Below the pieces are notes generated by a model, which did no database searches, was not told where the DNA came from, and saw only the letters and a program-made list of their open reading frames with translations. Below are positions 29,150-34,399 of a stretch of 34,399 bases of DNA, piece after piece; positions within the stretch are counted from its first letter, which is position 1, and each line of letters begins with the position of its first letter. This DNA is from Terramyces sp. JEL0728 (Eukaryota > Chytridiomycota > Chytridiomycetes > Rhizophydiales > Terramycetaceae). The DNA is taken from contig JADIIU010000132.1 in assembly GCA_027603945.1 (NCBI GenBank), forward strand, positions 1-34,399, read 5' to 3'. The position numbers and the translations under genes are program-made.

Positions 29150-30529
29150 ATGGCTGTAACTGAACATTTGTTGGCATTTACCTTTAGAGAAATCTCTCAC
29201 TTTTTACCAACATTTCAATTATGTACGGTCCTTGCAAAGACAAAGAATATTCACACTACAATTATGGTGGATCAAAACACTTGCAAGGAAATAATTGATC
29301 GCAGCTTGATTTCAAATGAACTCTTGAATTCTATCCCTGGAGTAGCGCTATTTCAATTCACCACGGCAGAGGATAAAGCTCCACAATATCTTGAAGGACT
29401 GATCAACGCAACCCCTGTAGCTGTACACGAATTATCAGAGCGATTACCGGTTACCGGATTTATATTTGAAACTTTTGGAGCACAAGCATTTCCAGCAACC
29501 TTGCAATTCAACTTGCCACACTATGTTTTCTATTCCATCAATGCTCTGGCAACTACATTAAGGGTAGCTACTGATTTCTATCCAGAGCTATATAAAACTC
29601 TGCCTGATTTGCCAGATCAGGTAACTAGAGAAGTTTGCAAACAAGCTGTTAGTGATGTGGAGTTGATGTACTGGCTAAACAAACGATTCAGAACGCCTTC
29701 AAACCCAACAGAAGAACCAGTTCAAGCCGCAGTCCCAATACAATATAATATGCATGACAATACCAACATTGTCAAAGCAATGAAAACCGCAAGGGCAGTA
29801 TGGATTAACTCTTTTGAAGGATTTGATACCGAATCTTCACTACAATTGTTGCTGGATCACCCAGAAATGAAATCGCAATTCAAATTAATTGGGCCAGTAG
29901 GGGTTTATGATGTTGCGAAACAAAGAAAAATGGATAGCCCAGTCATCGAATGGTTGGATACACAGAAAGAAGCATCGGTACTCTACATTGCACACGGATC
30001 TTATTTGCAAATTAAGGATGAGGAAGTCCCAGAGATGGAACAGGCTCTTCTGGAATTGGATATTCCATTTATATGGTCGTTAAATGAAAAGAAACAAGCT
30101 TTATTAAAGGACAAGTCTTTGATCGTCAGTCCTGATTCAATACCAATTAATCATAGGGGGATTATTACTACTTGGGCTCCGCAAGTGCCAATTCTACAAC
30201 ATAGGAGCACTGGTGCATTCTTATCTCACACTGGCTGGAATAGCACGTTGGAAGCAATCGGCGGTGGAGTGCCAGTTATTTCGTGGCCGATTTCTGCCGA
30301 GCAGTTTGTCAATGGATCCATGATTGCTGCTAAAGACATGGGAGTTCTTGTGGAAGGAACAAGTAAAACACATGACACAATTGTAAAATGCAGTGAAATC
30401 AAAGATAAAATTGGGCAAGTGTTACCAAAAGAAAGTACCTCTCCTTTCAAAGCAAAAATGATTTACTTGCAAAATGCAATGCAACAAGCCGTACGTGGTG
30501 ATGGCAAATCAATTACATCTTTGTGCTGA
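29150..30529 (+). CDS. UDP-glycosyltransferase (GT1, plant-type PSPG), copy 3
   Basis: This is an intronless GT1 enzyme of 459 residues. The start is MAVTEHLLAFTFREISH with His17 as probable catalytic base. LPVTGFIFETFGA follows in the acceptor domain, then GPVGVYD near the domain boundary. The 44-residue PSPG box spans 342-385. It starts WAPQVPILQH, has SHTGWNSTLEA (Thr where the others have Val) and ends AEQ. The acceptor loop before MHDN is shorter than in copies 2 and 4. No signal peptide or anchor is seen. The stop overlaps the poly(A) signal as TGAATAAA. Copy 4 starts 57 bp later. Confidence 0.93.
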   Translation: MAVTEHLLAFTFREISHFLPTFQLCTVLAKTKNIHTTIMVDQNTCKEIIDRSLISNELLNSIPGVALFQFTTAEDKAPQYLEGLINATPVAVHELSERLPVTGFIFETFGAQAFPATLQFNLPHYVFYSINALATTLRVATDFYPELYKTLPDLPDQVTREVCKQAVSDVELMYWLNKRFRTPSNPTEEPVQAAVPIQYNMHDNTNIVKAMKTARAVWINSFEGFDTESSLQLLLDHPEMKSQFKLIGPVGVYDVAKQRKMDSPVIEWLDTQKEASVLYIAHGSYLQIKDEEVPEMEQALLELDIPFIWSLNEKKQALLKDKSLIVSPDSIPINHRGIITTWAPQVPILQHRSTGAFLSHTGWNSTLEAIGGGVPVISWPISAEQFVNGSMIAAKDMGVLVEGTSKTHDTIVKCSEIKDKIGQVLPKESTSPFKAKMIYLQNAMQQAVRGDGKSITSLC

Positions 30530-30586
30530 ATAAAGTTGGTGGCACAGTTCTTTTAATGACTCGATACTTTTTCATTTTTTTGATTT

Positions 30587-31987
30587 ATGATGGCTATCTC
30601 TGAACATTTGGTTGCCTTTACCTTCAAGGATTTTTCTCACTTTCTACCAACAATTCAGCTGTGCACGATTTTAGCAAAGAAACGGAATATCCACACAACG
30701 CTAGTTATCGACCAAGTATCTATAAAAAAGATCCATGAAACCGAATTAATTCCAGAGGATCTCAGGAATTCAGTTCCTGGGATTGAATTGTTCCAGTACA
30801 ACGTTTGTCCAGAAACCCAGCACGATTACTTTGATGAAATGAAGAGGGTTGCAGCAGAAGCAGTTACAGAAATATCAGCAAAATTACCAGTAACTGGATT
30901 CTTGTTTGAAACATTTGGTGCTCATGCATTTGAACAGTGTCAACAATTCAATTTACCACACTATGTTTTCTTTTCAATCAACGCACTAGCAACTACATTA
31001 AGGGTAGCACTGGATTTTTATCCGAAATGGTCTGAAGAGCAGCCGGAATTGCCAGCCTTGTTAAGCAGCGACATATGCAAGGCAGCAATTGAGGATGTCA
31101 AACTAATGCACTGGCTGAACAAGAGATTCAGAGGCGGACTGAAACCCAAAGAAGAAACAAAACCTCAAGAACCTGCACGTAAAGAGTTTGTTATGCCAAG
31201 CAATACTTGGTTGGTCCAAGCAGATGCAATGAAAACTGCGAAAGCAATCTTGGTTAATTCATTCGATGAATTCGAATCTAAAGATCCTTTCCGAGTACTG
31301 CTGGGCCATCCAGATATAAAATGCCAATTTAAATTAATTGGTCCGGTTGGTTTATATGATGAAATCAAGCCAAGAGACAATGTTGATCATCCTATTTTGA
31401 CTTGGCTGGGTCAGAGAAAGGAAGGGTCTGTGTTGTATATCGCTCATGGATCGCACTTGCAGATCAAGGATGAAGAAGTGCCAGAAATGGAAATGGCTTT
31501 AAAAGATCTTGGAATTCCATTCGTTTGGTCGCTGACTGGAGAGAAGCAAGGGTTTTTAAAGGACAAGTCACTATGTGTGAAACCAGGTGCTGCAGCCTGT
31601 GATCAAGTTGGTATTATAACAACCTGGTCTCCTCAAGTTGCCATCTTGGAACATAAAAGCACTGGGGCATTTTTATCGCATGTAGGCTGGAATAGCATGC
31701 TTGAAGCCTTAAATGCTGGTGTGCCAATCATCGCTTGGCCAATCTGGGCTGAACAGTTTATCAATGCTTCAATGGTGTCCGCAAAAGGCATGGGTATACT
31801 GGTTGAAGGAACTGGAAAAGCATCTGATACATTTGTAAAGTGCAATGATATTAAACATGCGATCCTGCAAGTATTGCCTAACGATGTTGAAAGTCCGTTC
31901 AAACAAAAGATGCTCCATTTCCAAGCTGAAATCCGTAAAGCGGTACAGCCAGGTGGAAAATCATTTAATACAATTCGCGATTTGTAA
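30587..31987 (+). CDS. UDP-glycosyltransferase (GT1, plant-type PSPG), copy 4
   Basis: This is an intronless GT1 enzyme of 466 residues. It begins MMAISEHLVAFTFKDFSH, so either of two adjacent Met codons could start it, and His18 matches the catalytic base of the other copies. The PSPG box spans 347-390 and opens WSPQVAILEH, with Ser in place of the usual Ala, followed by SHVGWNSMLEA and AEQ. It shares with copy 2 the segments VGLYDEIKPRD and DHPILTWL and the C-terminus SPFK. It ends TAATAAA. The tandem layout suggests duplication and acceptor diversification. Confidence 0.93.
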   Translation: MMAISEHLVAFTFKDFSHFLPTIQLCTILAKKRNIHTTLVIDQVSIKKIHETELIPEDLRNSVPGIELFQYNVCPETQHDYFDEMKRVAAEAVTEISAKLPVTGFLFETFGAHAFEQCQQFNLPHYVFFSINALATTLRVALDFYPKWSEEQPELPALLSSDICKAAIEDVKLMHWLNKRFRGGLKPKEETKPQEPARKEFVMPSNTWLVQADAMKTAKAILVNSFDEFESKDPFRVLLGHPDIKCQFKLIGPVGLYDEIKPRDNVDHPILTWLGQRKEGSVLYIAHGSHLQIKDEEVPEMEMALKDLGIPFVWSLTGEKQGFLKDKSLCVKPGAAACDQVGIITTWSPQVAILEHKSTGAFLSHVGWNSMLEALNAGVPIIAWPIWAEQFINASMVSAKGMGILVEGTGKASDTFVKCNDIKHAILQVLPNDVESPFKQKMLHFQAEIRKAVQPGGKSFNTIRDL

Positions 31988-32095
31988 TAAATTTGCTCTG
32001 AGCACTTTTGCCTTAATCTATTGATTTTCCACGCGTTCTATGGGTCAGTGCAACATTAAAACAAAGTTGTTATTAAAAATATATTAAAAAATTCA

Positions 32096-32102
32096 TATAA
32101 AA
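32096..32102 (+). promoter_or_regulatory. TATA element TATAAAA
   Basis: It lies 25 nt before the ATG of the Thr/Lys-rich protein, in an A/T-only stretch. Confidence 0.5.
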
Positions 32103-32127
32103 CAATTTAATAAACCAAAACATTTAC

Positions 32128-32859
32128 ATGAAACTCCTTGCATCATTTTTATTCTTGACATTTGCCATTGCAACTACAACAAAAACAGCAACCAATACCA
32201 AAACTGCTACAAAAACTAAAACTGAAACTGCTACAAAAACTAAAACTGAAACTGCTACAAAAACAGCAACCAAGACTAAAACTGCAACTAAAACTGCAAC
32301 CAAAACCAAAACTAAAACTGCAACCAATACCAAAACCAAAACTTTATCCATAACAACAGCTAAAACCACTACTACCAAGAACATCAATCCAATCCCTACT
32401 TTTACGACTTCCACGGATATGTCGACTCCAACTGGTAGTTGCCCAGTTTATCCTGATATCGCCGATAACTCTGATTGCTCCGCTTTTTCTGAAGGTTATT
32501 CCACCTGTGTTGGAGACACTGGTTCAACTTTGTCTTCAATTGCTGTCTGCGACCACAATGCATTTGCCTTGATTACATGCCCGTCTGGCACTTCATGTGT
32601 AGTGATGAATGGTGCTGCTTACTGCGGTTATCAATGTGTAAACGGTGGATCTGGTAATTCTTGCGGAACCACTTACCCTGACCTTTCGCAAGTTACTGGG
32701 TGCACTTTTGGCGACCAAACTTGCTCTGGTACCCAGCTTGCGACTTGTATTTACACTGACGTATACCTCAACACCGCTTATGTTATTTCTGACTGTGGTC
32801 CGGAACAGCAATGTTTGTTGTCAAACAATGCACCAATCTGCCAATTGTGCCCATCTTGA
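32128..32859 (+). CDS. Secreted Thr/Lys-rich protein with two CBM19-like modules
   Basis: This is a single-exon protein of 243 residues. The signal peptide is MKLLASFLFLTFAIA. Then comes a low-complexity Thr/Lys linker of about 65 residues (TKTATKTKTE-type repeats) ending TTTTKNINPIPT, a phrase repeated in the gene at the window end. Two cysteine-rich modules of about 60 residues follow. The first opens CPVYPDIADNSDC. The second is CGTTYPDLSQVTGCTFGDQT, then Cys-spaced residues through DCGPEQQCLLSNNAPICQLC. The cysteine spacing resembles CBM19 chitin-binding domains, and the second module matches the C-terminal module of the LPMO-like protein. It is probably a cell-wall or substrate-bound glycoprotein. 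Confidence 0.85.
   Translation: MKLLASFLFLTFAIATTTKTATNTKTATKTKTETATKTKTETATKTATKTKTATKTATKTKTKTATNTKTKTLSITTAKTTTTKNINPIPTFTTSTDMSTPTGSCPVYPDIADNSDCSAFSEGYSTCVGDTGSTLSSIAVCDHNAFALITCPSGTSCVVMNGAAYCGYQCVNGGSGNSCGTTYPDLSQVTGCTFGDQTCSGTQLATCIYTDVYLNTAYVISDCGPEQQCLLSNNAPICQLCPS
32203..32250. repeat. 24-bp tandem repeat in Thr/Lys linker
   Basis: Two identical 24-bp units (32203-32226 and 32227-32250) encode TATKTKTE twice. They lie inside a stretch of nearly 190 bp whose plus strand has very few G residues. Confidence 0.9.
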
Positions 32860-33056
32860 GCTTGAATTACTTTGAATATAATCATTCATTTGATATTTGA
32901 CGTTTCCTTCTACCAAATACCAACTAATTTGGTAATATCCAGAATCATATGAGAATAATATTACGGATTGAGGACACATTGATATTTAATTTGCCTGCAT
33001 AATTTCCAGCCAACATTAAATGAATATAAATACGGAATTTGGCAAGTAGCAGCTTA

Positions 33057-33769
33057 ATGCGATTGATCTTTTGATTGTGGTAGCGATTTCCCAGACGACT
33101 AACCCTTTACCAATCTATGTATGGGAACGCTCCCAGCTTCTACAACGAAAAAGGAGCTGTCGGCACAACTAAAACCTGCACCTCGCACAAAGTTACTTTC
33201 TTACAAAGACTGCCACAGTTAGTACTGCTCCAATACCCACACCAACTGCTTGTCCAGTGTACCCTGATTTGAGTAACGGATTCGGATGTAAATACAAAAC
33301 AACTACCTGCTCAAAAACGTTCTGCAACTATATTGACAACTACAACAATACTGGGTATGATTTGACACCGTGTCTGGTCGTAGGTGTCAATCAAGTAACC
33401 TGTGCCAACATTGCTGCAGTTACTAGCACGACAATGAAAGCTTCACAGTGCAGCTCGAACAGCACTTCCAACTCCGCAAGGTCAACAAATACTCTAGCAA
33501 TTAAAACAAACTCCCAGAATTTCATACCAATTTCCGAAAGTAACAAGAAGCAGGTGCTGGCTCTGATTTAACACTATCCTAATTTAACCGTGGTAACTAG
33601 CTGCTCCTTTGGGGAACAAGCTTGTTCTCGGAGACAAGTAGCTATTTGCGTTTACACAGATACATCTCTGAACACTGCATATGTCACTTTTAATTGCGGT
33701 GCTCAATTGAAATGTCAGTTATCCAATGGCGTACCTTTCTGCAAATTATGTCCCTCTGCTAATGATTAA
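33057..33769 (+). pseudogene. Damaged CBM19-like secreted protein gene
   Basis: The remains resemble the preceding Thr/Lys-rich gene. The start MRLIF runs into TGA after five codons, while a signal-peptide-like LIVVAISQTT continues in another frame, consistent with loss of one T in CTTTTG near 33070. A first Cys module follows in frame (ACPVYPDLSNGFGCKYKTTT), then a Ser/Thr linker. An in-frame TAA at 33569 stands directly before HYPNLTVVTSCSFGEQACS. The second module then continues intact to CKLCPSAND and TAA. No mini-intron removes the TAA. A 17-nt GT-AG gap near 33200 would be below the observed intron minimum. A TATA-like AATATAAAT (33023-33031) remains 25 nt before the old ATG. Sequencing error in the T run cannot be excluded. 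Confidence 0.65.
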
Positions 33770-33996
33770 TCTGTGTTTGAATGTCACTTTATATGAAATT
33801 TTCCGTATTTTATTGAGCGATCAGTTGGCACACTTGAAGTGTATAAAGCAGAGATGGAACCAAGAGCAATTTAGAGATCATGGCAGAAATGTGCCAGATT
33901 ATGCGGCTTGACTATGTGTTATTCATTATCCTTCGGACTTTCGGATTTTAATTAGATTTTTTAATTTGTGTGTTTTAGCGGAGCGTAAATTAAATC

Positions 33997-34005
33997 AATA
34001 TAAAA
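33997..34005 (+). promoter_or_regulatory. TATA element AATATAAAA
   Basis: It lies 25 nt before the ATG of the last gene, with the same spacing as for UGT copy 3 and the Thr/Lys-rich gene. Confidence 0.55.
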
Positions 34006-34030
34006 ATGAAATCTGGATACAAGAATCTTA

Positions 34031-34399
34031 ATGAAACAGATCTTTTTGATTGGTATCGCGCTGGCTCAAACCACAACCACAATACCCCCAAATCCAAGCG
34101 GGTTGTGTGGACCAAACTCTCCAGTGCCTACTTGTATTATTGGCTGTTGTTCTGCATTTGGTTACTGGTAATTCCTCAATAATTTTAGTGGTACAGCTAC
34201 AGCCTGGTGCGGTGCTAACTCTGGATGTCTGACACAGTACTCCCAATCTATCAACGGAGTTAATCTCTGTTTGGCACCACAATCTACCACCACCACAACC
34301 AAAAATATCAATCCTATCCCTACCCAGACTAGCTCAACCACTGTTAAAACCACAACTACCAAAAATATCAATCCTATTCCAACCAAGACTACTACCACC
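34031..34399 (+). CDS. Secreted CBM18 chitin-binding protein (3' end outside window)
   Basis: There are two visible exons with a 21-nt intron at 34168-34188. The coding sequence stays open to the window edge. The signal peptide is MKQIFLIGIALAQ. A hevein-type CBM18 follows: CGPNSPVPTCIIGCCSAFGY, then CGTATAWCGANSGC across the intron, matching the Cys pattern of chitin-binding lectin domains. After it comes a Thr-rich linker with two copies of TTTKNINPIPT, the phrase also found in the gene at 32128. It probably belongs to the same family of modular chitin-bound secreted proteins. Confidence 0.85.

Noticed and set aside
32124..32414. Val/Leu-rich reverse-strand open frame
   Set aside because: It is the mirror image of the Thr/Lys codon repeat and has no start context or homology.
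1..34399. CRISPR array, insertion sequence or integrated virus
   Set aside because: No regular repeat-spacer series, transposase, terminal inverted repeats or viral genes were seen. The UGTs carry plant-type boxes without signal peptides and so do not look like viral ecdysteroid glucosyltransferases.

Overview
This window looks like nuclear DNA of an AT-rich early-diverging fungus, most plausibly a zoosporic (chytrid-like) one. The case rests on chitin-binding modules of the CBM18 and CBM19 type, a secreted LPMO-like protein, fungal housekeeping genes and a PIH1-domain protein. The species cannot be named from sequence alone. The most striking property is gene architecture. Almost every intron is 19-25 nt long, starts with GTA, ends in AG and carries a CTAAC/TTAAT-like branch element around position 14. 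About 55 such introns can be placed by reading frame and protein-family continuity. After removing them, every multi-exon gene has a spliced length that is an exact multiple of three. Many open reading frames that look broken are therefore exons of intact genes.

Region 1-13.4 kb is mostly housekeeping. It holds a truncated tRNA-Asp, a seven-helix membrane protein, a tRNA-Asp/tRNA-Tyr pair 4 nt apart, NHP2, two tandem paralogous surface-type proteins, a bZIP factor, a polytopic membrane protein, SAS10/UTP3, RPL37, a short-chain dehydrogenase with a decayed duplicate beside it, and WDR55/JIP5. Four of these genes (NHP2, SAS10, RPL37, WDR55) serve ribosome production. Telobox-like GGGTTAGGGTTA and CTAGGGCTAGGGC motifs sit just upstream of NHP2 and RPL37.

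Region 13.4-21.1 kb holds a RalGAP-alpha-type GTPase-activating protein with 17 mini-introns. It also holds a YML020W-like serine hydrolase, in which two intervening sequences are built of five and two complete mini-introns placed head to tail, and a PIH1-family chaperone adaptor with the only long intron (125 nt, containing a perfect hairpin).

Region 21.3-34.4 kb is accessory and largely secretory or metabolic. It holds a phospholipase C/acid phosphatase, an LPMO-like protein with CBM18 and a cysteine-rich module, four intronless UDP-glycosyltransferases with plant-type 44-residue PSPG boxes, a secreted leucine-rich-repeat protein between the second and third of these, a Thr/Lys-rich CBM19-like protein, a damaged relative of it, and a CBM18 protein that runs off the window end.

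Two further compaction signals recur. In 12 of 21 complete protein genes the stop codon overlaps the poly(A) signal (TAATAAA or TGAATAAA). In several accessory genes a TATA element lies only about 21-28 nt before the ATG. Together with the mini-introns and the stacked introns, these suggest severe miniaturisation of transcription and processing signals.
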